Source of the DNA: Parasalinivibrio latis
GTDB lineage: Bacteria > Pseudomonadota > Gammaproteobacteria > Enterobacterales > Vibrionaceae
Direction: 5' to 3'
Length of the DNA stretch: 64,000 nucleotides
Assembly (NCBI RefSeq): GCF_036825535.1
Contig: NZ_CP098812.1
Coordinates: forward strand, 1,364,001-1,428,000
Below the pieces are notes generated by a model. It was not told where the DNA came from and did not search any database. It saw only the letters and a list, made by a program, of their open reading frames with translations. Position 1 is the stretch's first letter. Every line of letters starts with the position of its first letter. Shown one piece after another: positions 1-7,452 of the stretch. The translations under genes and the position numbers were made by a program.

Positions 1-699
1 TGGCAGATCCTTGGTGAGTTTTGCGTAAGCAAGTGACATACTGCCTTCTTCAATATCCGAGACTTTCCACTGGCCGTTATCCATAGTAAATGACCAGATG
101 GTTTCAACACTCTTGTATCGTTTGCTCCCCTCCATGATTTTTCCGGAAGCACGCTCCTCAAGGTAATCTTTCATATTTGCTTCTATTGAAATAACAACGA
201 TAGAGTCTTCGTGCTCTTCACCTTGATTTCGGTGAACAAACAGAAGTGGCTTGATATTGGTGATTTTTTTCACATCGCATACGTTTTTCAATCCATCTCT
301 CTGCCACTTGTTGAGATGAACGAGCTGTTGATTTTGCCAATACCAGTCTGTCATCCATTGTGACACGCCAGAAAGATCTTCTTCCTCCCACCCGGAATGA
401 ACACGCAGAAAACAGTCTTTTGCTCTTTCCTGGATTTTAAGCCATTCAAACTTTGAACTGTGGGAAGCCATAAACCTGAGATCTTTTCTGGTTCTCCGCT
501 CTGCCAGTTTCTCGCGTAACATCATATAAGCAATGAGAGGGAGAAATATGACGGTTAAAATACCAAGGATAACCCGGCCCCAAAATGTCTCAAATGCTGC
601 GCTGGCAATTTTACCCCCTGGGCCAGCCAATGCGGGCTCAGAGAAAACCAGCAACACCATTATGGCGACGGCAGCCAGAGAATAATATTTATGGTGCAT
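1..699 (-). CDS. Tim44-like domain membrane protein (partial, runs off left edge)
   Basis: I translated this frame by hand: it is open from an ATG at 699 to base 1 with no stop, 233 codons, so the C-terminus lies outside the window. An AAGGA Shine-Dalgarno sits just upstream. The product starts with a hydrophobic signal-like stretch (about residues 6-25), then a second hydrophobic helix (about 44-60, ending in YMMLREK), then a soluble region containing the pattern WLKIQERAKDCFLRVHSGWE and later SVETIWSFTMDNGQWKVSDIEEG. This resembles the Tim44-like (TIM44/MbA) alpha+beta domain seen in bacterial membrane-anchored proteins of unclear function. The fold assignment is by eye; the role is unknown. 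Confidence 0.6.
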   Translation of the reverse strand, partial: MHHKYYSLAAVAIMVLLVFSEPALAGPGGKIASAAFETFWGRVILGILTVIFLPLIAYMMLREKLAERRTRKDLRFMASHSSKFEWLKIQERAKDCFLRVHSGWEEEDLSGVSQWMTDWYWQNQQLVHLNKWQRDGLKNVCDVKKITNIKPLLFVHRNQGEEHEDSIVVISIEANMKDYLEERASGKIMEGSKRYKSVETIWSFTMDNGQWKVSDIEEGSMSLAYAKLTKDLP

Positions 700-978
700 A
701 TCTCTTCCTTAATGTGTTAAGTGAAATATTAAGCTTTGATAATATAAATCAATGGGTTGAATATGTTTTGTTCTAACATTTTAGCGGGAGGGGAGTTGTA
801 TCATATTTCAGACAAGGTTTATATTGATTCTGACGCCATCACAGAGGTAGAGAAGATATATTAGTAAGAGCAATTTACTTATTAGTGGTCACTGAAAATT
901 TCATTAAAGTTGATTGGAATTATTTCCCTGTGTTAGTCCATTTAATGAAGCGGTTTAACACAGGGAAAAGACGTTCCT

Positions 979-2520
979 TTAATTATCCGAAAATCCTGAA
1001 TACTTAACCCCGCTGAGCCTTGCCATGTCATGATGCCAGGTGGCCAGATCTTTGGGGTTGAATTCACTGAGAGAGTGGTGGCCGCAGGCCCTTGCCATAA
1101 CACTCATCAAGCTTACTGATGACTCAAAGAAGTTTTTGAGTCGTACAGCAGACGTGTCGATATCCAGACGTTGTCGAAGCTCAGGTTTTTGGGTGGCTAT
1201 CCCGGCAGGGCAGTTATTGGAGTTACACATCCGGGCCGCCACACAGCCAATGGCTTGCATGGCGCTGTTAGAGAGGGCTATACCGTCAGCTCCCAGCGCC
1301 AGGGCTTTAACAAAGTCGATGGGGACGCGCAGTCCCCCGGTGATTATCAACGTGACCCGGCCGCTGGCACCTTGTTGATCCAGGTACCGACGGGCGCGGG
1401 CGAGAGCCGGGATGGTAGGCACACTGATATGGTCACGGAATATTTCCGGCGCGGCACCTGTGCCGCCACCCCGGCCATCAAGAATGATGTAATCCGCACT
1501 TGCGTCGAGGGCAAACTGAATATCTTCTTCAATATGATTGGCGCTGAGTTTAAAACCTATAGGTATTCCGCCGGACACTTCCCGAACCCGATCTGCAAAC
1601 CGGCGAAAATCAGCAACGGATGAGAGATCCCTGAAAGTTGGGGGCGAGATGGCGGCCTGACCTTCGGGAATACCTCGAACCTGAGAGATTTTGCCTCGGT
1701 TCTTTGCACCTGGGAGGTGTCCCCCGGTGCCGGTTTTTGCACCCTGTCCACCTTTGAAGTGGAATGCCTGCACTTGGGTTAACAGTGACTCCTGGTATCC
1801 AAATTCGGCACTCGCAAGTTCATAGAAATAGCGTGAATTTTCAGCCTGTTCTTCCGGCAACATCCCACCTTCACCTGAGCAGATTCCAGTTCCTGCCAGT
1901 TCGGCGCCGCGTGAAAGTGCGATTTTGGCTTCTTCGGAAAGGGCTCCGAAACTCATATCCGAAACAAACAATGGAATTTCAAGTTCCAATGGTTTCCTGG
2001 CTTCGGGCCCAACAATGAGTTTTGTTGAAACCGCTGTGTCTTCCGTCAACGGTTTGCTGGCCATCTGAGCAACCATGACTTGCAGGTCGTCCCAGTGGGG
2101 GAGTTGGTTACGGGGAACGCCCATGGACGTCATTGGGCCGTGATGCCCAAAGTTCGACAATCCCTCTTTTGCCAGTAGATGTATAAAGGCAACGGTAGGT
2201 TCTTCTGGTGTTGGTGCGGCTTCAGGGGATTTTGAAGGAGAAGTAACGACACCGGGGCCTTCTTTGCCGACCATCTCAGCGCTGAATTGCTTGTGGGAAC
2301 CGTCGCAAAAAGGCTGATTTGCTGAGTGCTTGCACTGACAAAGGTAAGCCTCACCGCTTTCATGGGCCTTAAATTGCTTTGGGGTAAAAGAAGTCCCTGC
2401 GTGGGAGCCGTCGCAAAAAGGCTGGTTCTTTGAGCGACCACAGGCGCAAAAGTAATATTCATCACCTTCCTTCAAGGGGACTTTTTTAGGTTTATTGTCA
2501 GCTACGATAGGGTGGCTCAT
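979..2520 (-). CDS. CDGSH iron-sulfur / FMN-binding glutamate synthase-like fusion protein
   Basis: 513 residues, ATG start with a GGAG ribosome site. Two N-terminal CDGSH (mitoNEET-type) 2Fe-2S motifs are seen: C25-x-C27...C36-D-G-S-H40 and C61-x-C63...C72-D-G-S-H76. From about residue 110 the protein matches the FMN-binding alpha-subunit core of glutamate synthase (GltB central/FMN domain), including SDMSFGALS, GGQGAKTGTGGHLPG, DGRGGGTGAAP and the 3Fe-4S cluster motif CVAARMCNSNNCPAGIATQ. The glutaminase domain of true GltB is absent, so this is a stand-alone FMN oxidoreductase related to archaeal-type glutamate synthase. Reaction and electron partner are unknown. It is monocistronic, with no gltD beside it. 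Confidence 0.85.
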   Translation of the reverse strand: MSHPIVADNKPKKVPLKEGDEYYFCACGRSKNQPFCDGSHAGTSFTPKQFKAHESGEAYLCQCKHSANQPFCDGSHKQFSAEMVGKEGPGVVTSPSKSPEAAPTPEEPTVAFIHLLAKEGLSNFGHHGPMTSMGVPRNQLPHWDDLQVMVAQMASKPLTEDTAVSTKLIVGPEARKPLELEIPLFVSDMSFGALSEEAKIALSRGAELAGTGICSGEGGMLPEEQAENSRYFYELASAEFGYQESLLTQVQAFHFKGGQGAKTGTGGHLPGAKNRGKISQVRGIPEGQAAISPPTFRDLSSVADFRRFADRVREVSGGIPIGFKLSANHIEEDIQFALDASADYIILDGRGGGTGAAPEIFRDHISVPTIPALARARRYLDQQGASGRVTLIITGGLRVPIDFVKALALGADGIALSNSAMQAIGCVAARMCNSNNCPAGIATQKPELRQRLDIDTSAVRLKNFFESSVSLMSVMARACGHHSLSEFNPKDLATWHHDMARLSGVKYSGFSDN

Positions 2521-2974
2521 GGTGACATCTCCATTGTCGATTGCTCTGTACGCCCAACTCTCAGTTGGATCGATTGTTGTCAGTCTGAGTGTTAACTTTG
2601 CCGGATATGTAGGGTCATTGAAGTTTCAGTTATTAGACTGGCTAATTTTATTAATTGTGGCAATTTTTCAAATAATGTCACTGTGATAGTTTGGCATACA
2701 TAAAGAGAAGAAGCGTCCATGTCTGAGGTCAGAAACCTTTCAATACAATCCCTATAATTATTGTGACTTTTATTTCAGTCGTTTTTTGTTTGCCTGCGTG
2801 TCATTCTGGATTGGTTATTTATATTTCTTTTTAGTCATTGATGCATGCATTAAAATACATGAAAAATTTATTATTATGTGATTTGGTGTTTTGTAATATT
2901 ATTTTATTTCTTATATTCGAATGGACAGTTTTATTCATGCCCTGTTTTTGTTTTTTATTTATGTAAGGTTAAGG
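2521..2974. other. intergenic region, no gene seen
   Basis: 454 bases between the divergently oriented CDGSH protein and EAL protein genes. The sequence is AT-rich and must carry both promoters, but I see no convincing -35/-10 pair, palindrome, RNA gene or small ORF with a ribosome site. The AAGG that supports the EAL start lies at 2965-2968. Confidence 0.5.
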
Positions 2975-4018
2975 ATGTCAAAGGAAAAACCGCACTGCAC
3001 GGGTTCACAGTGGGACTTAATGATAACAACACAAATTTTATGGGTAATAAGTCTCGCTATGTTAATTACGGGACACAGTCCCTTAATGCAGTTTTTAGCG
3101 GGTATTGGCTTTGTGATTACCTCTGCTTGTTTGGGGCGGCATTTTTATGGAATATGGAAAATCTTCAGGCTCAGAGTGAAATCATCTGTCCTTGAACAGT
3201 TCATTTTAGTTAGTCTCGATAAAGGGGAGTATCAGTTTTTCTTCCAGCCATTGATGTGTTTCCAGACGAGGGAAATCGTTGGTGGCGAGATGCTTCTGAG
3301 AATGCCTGATAATCAAGGTGGTTATATTTCGCCGGAAACCGTTGTCAGGGTAGCGTGTGACCACGGGCTGGTTAAAAACATCACTCAACAGGCTCTCCGT
3401 GATGCTCAAATGGTGCTTAACAACAACAGTAATGGCATTCAGGTAACGGTTAATATTGAGCCTATCCAACTATGGGATATTGATGAACTGGAAGATATTC
3501 TCAGCCAATATACCGACTTATCTAACAACATCATTTTGGAACTCACCGAAACAGAAGAGTCGCTGTCTGTCAGCAGAATCGCAGAAGGTGTACGCCGGAT
3601 CCGCAATATGGGATTTAAGATTTGGCTGGATGATTTTGGTACAGGACAGAACAGCTTGAAGCTGTGGTCCGCAACGCAGGTTGATGGACTGAAACTGGCA
3701 AAATCCTTTGTCGAGTCTTTGCATGACCAGTACGGTCAGGAATGGCTAAAGAATATTTCCTCGCTTTGTAACCGGCTTAATGTCCTGTGTGTTATGGAAG
3801 GTGTTGAGAATGAAGCTGAGGTAAAAGTCGCCGAAAACCTGGGGATTGAGATTGCTCAGGGGTTTTATTACTACCGGCCCCAGGCCCAGCAGGCTTTTTT
3901 AACACTATTGGAAACCCATATTAAACGAAATTGTATGAGTTGCCGGAAAGCTTGTCCCAATGCTAAGCGGGAAGTTGGTGGAAATGTTATTGCAATGTTC
4001 GATGTAGTAACGGAGTAA
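2975..4018 (+). CDS. EAL-domain protein (putative c-di-GMP phosphodiesterase), membrane anchored
   Basis: 347 residues from the ATG at 2975, chosen because AAGG lies 6 bases upstream; an in-frame ATG at 2921 has no ribosome site. Two hydrophobic helices near the N-terminus (about residues 16-34 and 40-52) are followed by a single EAL domain. Catalytic positions: E105 in a variant GEMLLR motif (EAL has become EML), N160, E192 in ELTET, D219-D220 in DDFGTG, K240, E275/E278 in EGVE and Q295. The aspartate normally two residues after the catalytic lysine (K-I-D) is alanine here (KLA, A242). Most ligands are kept, so weak activity or a c-di-GMP-binding role are both possible. There is no GGDEF domain. 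The C-terminus holds a CxxC...C cluster (about residues 320-327) that could bind metal. Confidence 0.85.
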   Translation: MSKEKPHCTGSQWDLMITTQILWVISLAMLITGHSPLMQFLAGIGFVITSACLGRHFYGIWKIFRLRVKSSVLEQFILVSLDKGEYQFFFQPLMCFQTREIVGGEMLLRMPDNQGGYISPETVVRVACDHGLVKNITQQALRDAQMVLNNNSNGIQVTVNIEPIQLWDIDELEDILSQYTDLSNNIILELTETEESLSVSRIAEGVRRIRNMGFKIWLDDFGTGQNSLKLWSATQVDGLKLAKSFVESLHDQYGQEWLKNISSLCNRLNVLCVMEGVENEAEVKVAENLGIEIAQGFYYYRPQAQQAFLTLLETHIKRNCMSCRKACPNAKREVGGNVIAMFDVVTE

Positions 4019-4024
4019 AACGAT

Positions 4025-4049
4025 AAGGGCAGCGTCTTTGGCCGCCCTT
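4025..4049. terminator. hairpin between convergent EAL and ccp genes
   Basis: AAGGGC at 4025-4030 pairs with GCCCTT at 4044-4049, extendable by a GC pair past an A-C mismatch. It sits between two convergent genes. Neither side has a strong T-run (CTTATCGTTTT on the minus side), so it is at best a weak bidirectional terminator. Confidence 0.4.
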
Positions 4050-4059
4050 GCGCTTTGGG

Positions 4060-5046
4060 TTATCCAACATCCGGTTTTGGTGTGTCTGGGCCGGAAGGTG
4101 GAAGGTTTGGTACAGTGATTTGTGGCATTTCGCCGCTTAAAGACTTGAGAAATTCTGCAACTTTTCCGGCTTCGGTATCTGTCATCTTTGAGTTGAGCTG
4201 GATATCAGCCATGATTTTCACTGCTTCTTTCAAATCCCACACGGAACCGTCGTGGAAATACGGGTAGGTGCGGTCAATGTTTCGCAGTGTCGGTACCTTG
4301 AATACAAACTTGTCCGAGTCATTGCCAGTGACAGCAGCGCGTCCTATGGCCTCATTACTGGTCATGTAAGGTTTCATCAAACCCATTTTCTGGAACATCT
4401 GTCCGCCGGCAAGCGGACCGCTGTGGCAGGCAATACATCCCTTTGATTTGAACAGGGCATACCCTTCCAATTGATCATCTGTCAGGGCTTTATCATCCCC
4501 TTTCAGCCAGTTGTCGAAAGGGGAGCCCGGCGTGCGCAGGCTTTTTTCAAACTCGGCAATGGCATCTGTCACCTGGGTGATGTTGATGGCGTCCGTACCG
4601 AAAGCGGCTTTAAATAAATTGCGGTACTCAGGGATGCTGTTCAGCGTTTTTACTGCCAGTTCGTGGTTTGAGGCCATTTCGAGTGGGTTTTCAATCGGGC
4701 CGCCAGCCTGGGCTTCCAAATCTTCTGCCCGGCCATCCCAAAATTGGGCAATGTTGAGATCTGCATTGAGGACAGTCGGGGAGTTGATGGGGCCAATCTC
4801 CCAACCGTGGCCGATAGAGCTTGGCATGTTGTCGGTGCCGCCACGGGCAAGGTTGTGGCAGCTGTTACACGAAATGGCGCCGGACTTTGACAGGCGAGGG
4901 TCGAACCAGAGTGTTTTCCCGAGTTCTACTTTCTGTGTATCTAGTCCTTCAGCCGGTTCAATGGCTTTAATGGGTTCAGCGGATTGCCGTTCGGCAAGTG
5001 CGGGGGTAGCGATAAGTGCCGCTACCAATAAAACAGCTTTTTTCAT
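4060..5046 (-). CDS. ccpA: di-heme cytochrome c peroxidase
   Basis: 328 residues from the ATG at 5046, preferred over an upstream in-frame start because it opens a clear Sec signal peptide (residues 1-18, MKKAVLLVAALIATPALA) and has AAGGA upstream. Two c-type heme motifs, C60NSCH64 and C204IACH208, plus the conserved IGHGW segment (H80), FWDGRAEDLEAQAGGP and FHDGSVWDL identify a bacterial CCP that reduces H2O2 in the periplasm with electrons from cytochrome c. Length and motif spacing are normal. It is monocistronic. A perfect FNR/Anr box lies about 230 bases upstream, consistent with oxygen-limited induction known for this family. Confidence 0.93.
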   Translation of the reverse strand: MKKAVLLVAALIATPALAERQSAEPIKAIEPAEGLDTQKVELGKTLWFDPRLSKSGAISCNSCHNLARGGTDNMPSSIGHGWEIGPINSPTVLNADLNIAQFWDGRAEDLEAQAGGPIENPLEMASNHELAVKTLNSIPEYRNLFKAAFGTDAINITQVTDAIAEFEKSLRTPGSPFDNWLKGDDKALTDDQLEGYALFKSKGCIACHSGPLAGGQMFQKMGLMKPYMTSNEAIGRAAVTGNDSDKFVFKVPTLRNIDRTYPYFHDGSVWDLKEAVKIMADIQLNSKMTDTEAGKVAEFLKSLSGEMPQITVPNLPPSGPDTPKPDVG

Positions 5047-5273
5047 CGCTTTGCTTCCTTCTTCTTGGGCTAATAAATCAGTCAATATCCTTATATTTTG
5101 AGTGGATAATAATTAGCCGATTCGGCGGATTTAAAGCGGGAAAATTCGATGTGTACCATCGCTTTTTTCTATTGACTGTCGCACAGAGATTCTGGGAAGC
5201 AAAAAATCAAACCGTTAGCGGAATCAATGTGACTGGAATCTCGTTTGATAGGAAATATCCTTTTGAATTTTCA

Positions 5274-5287
5274 TTGATTTTGATCAA
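5274..5287. promoter_or_regulatory. FNR/Anr box upstream of ccp
   Basis: TTGATTTTGATCAA is an exact match to the FNR/Anr/DNR consensus TTGAT-N4-ATCAA. If used as a class II site (centre at -41.5) transcription would start near 5236-5240 on the minus strand, leaving a leader of about 190 bases before the ccp start at 5046. Confidence 0.75.
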
Positions 5288-5330
5288 TTTCATCTGGCTC
5301 GTATATGTTGTGCCGCAAGGAGGCAATTAT

Positions 5331-5360
5331 AAAAAAACCGCCGGGTTTCCCCGGCGGTTT
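5331..5360 (-). terminator. rho-independent terminator of gntP
   Basis: CCGCCGGG (5338-5345) pairs with CCCGGCGG (5350-5357) around a 4-base loop, followed on the minus strand by seven T (A-run 5331-5337). It is about 50 bases past the gntP stop codon. Confidence 0.9.
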
Positions 5361-5408
5361 TCCTCTTCTACATTGCTTTTTTGTTTTGGTGTTGCTTACG
5401 TCGTGAAA

Positions 5409-6785
5409 TTAAAGGAACACGCTTAATGTTGCTACGATTAGGAATGCAACGCCGCCCAGCAGGGTTTCCATTACAGTCCAGGTTTTCAGTGTGGTCTTCT
5501 CATCCATTTCCAGCAGTCGGCCTACCAGCCAGAAACCGGAATCGTTGAAGTGAGACAGGACAGTTGCACCAGATGCAATGGCAATGACGATAAAGCACAG
5601 GTCAAACTCGCTCAGGCCCACTGTTGCCGCTACGGTCGGTGCAATCAGCGCTGCAGTCGTTGTCAGGGCAACAGTCGCAGAACCCTGGGCTACGCGCAGT
5701 GCGGTAGAGATGATAAAGGCCGCCAGGATAACTGGCATTCCAGTATCCGCCAGCAGGTCAGCCAGAGCATTACCAATGCCGCTTGCACGCAGTACACCAC
5801 CGAACATGCCGCCGGCACCGGTGACCAGAATCACCGCGCAGATAGGTGCCAGAGAGTCACCGCACAGTTTTTCCAGTTTCGCCATGCCGTGGTCTTTGGC
5901 AAATACTGCAAGGCAGACCATCAGGGTAATCAGCAGGGCAACAGGGGTCTTGCCCAGCATACGGAAGAAGTTCACCCAGCCGGTATCGCCATCTACCCAG
6001 CCCAGTACTGTCATAGTATGCAGGCCGGTATCCATGAAAATCAGAACCAGAGGCAACAACAGGATGCCCATAACGGTACCGAAAGACGGCTTGTTGGATT
6101 CATCAATCACTTCCTGGTTTGCCAGGAATGCCTGAGGCAGTGGCAGCACGAAACGTTTGCCGGCCCACAGACCGTAGAGGTAAGCGCCGATGTACCAGGT
6201 AGGGAGGGCAACCAGCAGGCCAACCACTGTCAGCAAGCCGATGTTCGCACCAAGCAGTTCACTGGCTGCAACCGGGCCTGGGTGTGGCGGCAGGAATGCG
6301 TGCATTACAGCAAACGCACCGGCAGCAGGCAGGGCATATTTAACGGTTGAGCCGCCAAATTGCTTCGCCACACTGAAGATGATCGGCATCATTACGATAA
6401 GGCCGGCATCAAAGAAAATTGGGAAACCAAACAGAAGTGAGGCCACGCCCAGCGCGAACGGGGCTTTGTCATTACCGAATCGGCCAATCAGTGTTTCAGC
6501 CAGTACTTTTGCGCCACCGGTCACTTCCAGGATTCGGCCAATCATCGTACCCAGGCCGACCAACAGTGCCACGGAAGCCAGCGTACCGCCGAAGCCGTTC
6601 ATCATGGTTGGGACAACTTTATCCGGTGTTACGCCGGTTGCAACAGCAGTGACTAAACTCACCAGGGTGAGGGATGCGAAGGCATGCACTTTGAAGCGCA
6701 TGATGAGTACAAGAAGCAAGGCAATGGAAGCTGCTGCCACCATCAGCAGATAGCCTGCATCTGGTGTAGTTACTACAGAGTTCAT
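5409..6785 (-). CDS. gntP: gluconate:H+ symporter, GntP family
   Basis: 458 residues of polytopic inner-membrane protein with many hydrophobic helices, typical GntP-family length. Family signatures seen include MNGFGGTLASVALLVGLGTMIGRI near residue 63, FDAGLIVMMPI, LPPHPGPVAASELLGANIG and LSHFNDSGFWLVGR. It imports gluconate or a close sugar acid with protons. ATG start with AAAGGA upstream. It is divergent from gntK-edd-eda, and the two GntR operators in the shared promoter region argue for co-induction by gluconate. Confidence 0.93.
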   Translation of the reverse strand: MNSVVTTPDAGYLLMVAAASIALLLVLIMRFKVHAFASLTLVSLVTAVATGVTPDKVVPTMMNGFGGTLASVALLVGLGTMIGRILEVTGGAKVLAETLIGRFGNDKAPFALGVASLLFGFPIFFDAGLIVMMPIIFSVAKQFGGSTVKYALPAAGAFAVMHAFLPPHPGPVAASELLGANIGLLTVVGLLVALPTWYIGAYLYGLWAGKRFVLPLPQAFLANQEVIDESNKPSFGTVMGILLLPLVLIFMDTGLHTMTVLGWVDGDTGWVNFFRMLGKTPVALLITLMVCLAVFAKDHGMAKLEKLCGDSLAPICAVILVTGAGGMFGGVLRASGIGNALADLLADTGMPVILAAFIISTALRVAQGSATVALTTTAALIAPTVAATVGLSEFDLCFIVIAIASGATVLSHFNDSGFWLVGRLLEMDEKTTLKTWTVMETLLGGVAFLIVATLSVFL

Positions 6786-6854
6786 ACTAGTTCCTTTACA
6801 TTTGCCCGCAAGTTCGCGGAAGAAAGATTATTGTGTGTAGCTTCACAAGTCTGG

Positions 6855-6884
6855 TTGTTACCGGTAACATGTTACCGGTAACAT
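6855..6884. promoter_or_regulatory. tandem GntR operators
   Basis: Two copies of the perfect palindrome TGTTACCGGTAACA lie at 6856-6869 and 6870-6883; the second extends to ATGTTACCGGTAACAT (6869-6884). This matches the known GntR/IdnR operator of enteric bacteria. They sit between divergent gntP and gntK, so one repressor array can control both directions. The cognate regulator is the LacI-type gene at 9967-10974. Confidence 0.88.
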
Positions 6885-6942
6885 GCTAAGTTACAAGCAA
6901 AGAGCTCAGCCAAATTCCAAAAATGAGATAGAGGTAGAAAAA

Positions 6943-7452
6943 ATGGCAGGTAAGTGCATCGTCGTTATGGGTGTATGCGGCAGCGGGAAGTCCACAGTGG
7001 GTGAACGCCTTGCTAAAGAACTCGATGCCAAGTTTATTGATGGTGATGATCTGCACCCTCGCGCAAATATCCAGAAGATGGCCGGAGGTACACCTCTGAA
7101 TGACGACGATCGCGCCCCTTGGCTCGAACGTATCCGTGATGCGGCTTACAGCCTGGAAAACAAAAATGAAGTGGGTGTGATTGTCTGCTCTGCGCTCAAG
7201 CGCAAATACCGTGACCAGATCCGTGAGGGTAATGAGTCAGTACAGTTCCTGTTCCTGGATGGTGATTATGACCTGATAATGGCGCGTATGAAATCCCGCC
7301 AGGGCCACTTTATGCGTGAAAGTATGGTGACCAGCCAGTTTGAAACCCTGGAGCACCCTGCCGGAGAAGACGGTGTTGCCGTTGTCTCTATCGATTGCAC
7401 TATTGATGAACTGGTTTCCCGCTCCGTTGTTGCTCTGGGAGAGTTGGCATGA
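6943..7452 (+). CDS. gntK: gluconokinase
   Basis: 169 residues from the ATG at 6943, which has GAGG 8 bases upstream and starts directly into the P-loop; a longer frame from 6883 would run through the operators. Walker A GVCGSGKST (residues 9-17), followed by FIDGDDLHP, GTPLNDDDRAPWL and CSALKRKYRD, the fingerprint of thermoresistant gluconokinase, which makes 6-phosphogluconate from gluconate and ATP in the cytoplasm. The stop overlaps the edd start (ATGA), indicating translational coupling. Confidence 0.95.
   Translation: MAGKCIVVMGVCGSGKSTVGERLAKELDAKFIDGDDLHPRANIQKMAGGTPLNDDDRAPWLERIRDAAYSLENKNEVGVIVCSALKRKYRDQIREGNESVQFLFLDGDYDLIMARMKSRQGHFMRESMVTSQFETLEHPAGEDGVAVVSIDCTIDELVSRSVVALGELA

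Larger units (their letters stand above)
5047..5408. other. ccp upstream region and gntP downstream region
   Basis: 362 bases between the ccp start and the gntP stop. It holds a perfect FNR box (5274-5287), with TATC at 5245-5248 on the minus strand placed roughly as a -10 element for a class II site, and the gntP terminator (5331-5360). No gene is supported here; a plus-strand open frame crossing it runs through both sites and has no ribosome site. Confidence 0.6.

Noticed and set aside
585..776. 63-codon open frame on the plus strand
   Set aside because: It is antisense to the Tim44-like gene, which has a signal-like start, a ribosome site and a family pattern.
5016..5426. 136-codon open frame on the plus strand between ccp and gntP
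   Set aside because: It overlaps the ccp start, runs through an FNR box and a terminator hairpin, and has no ribosome site or recognisable domain.
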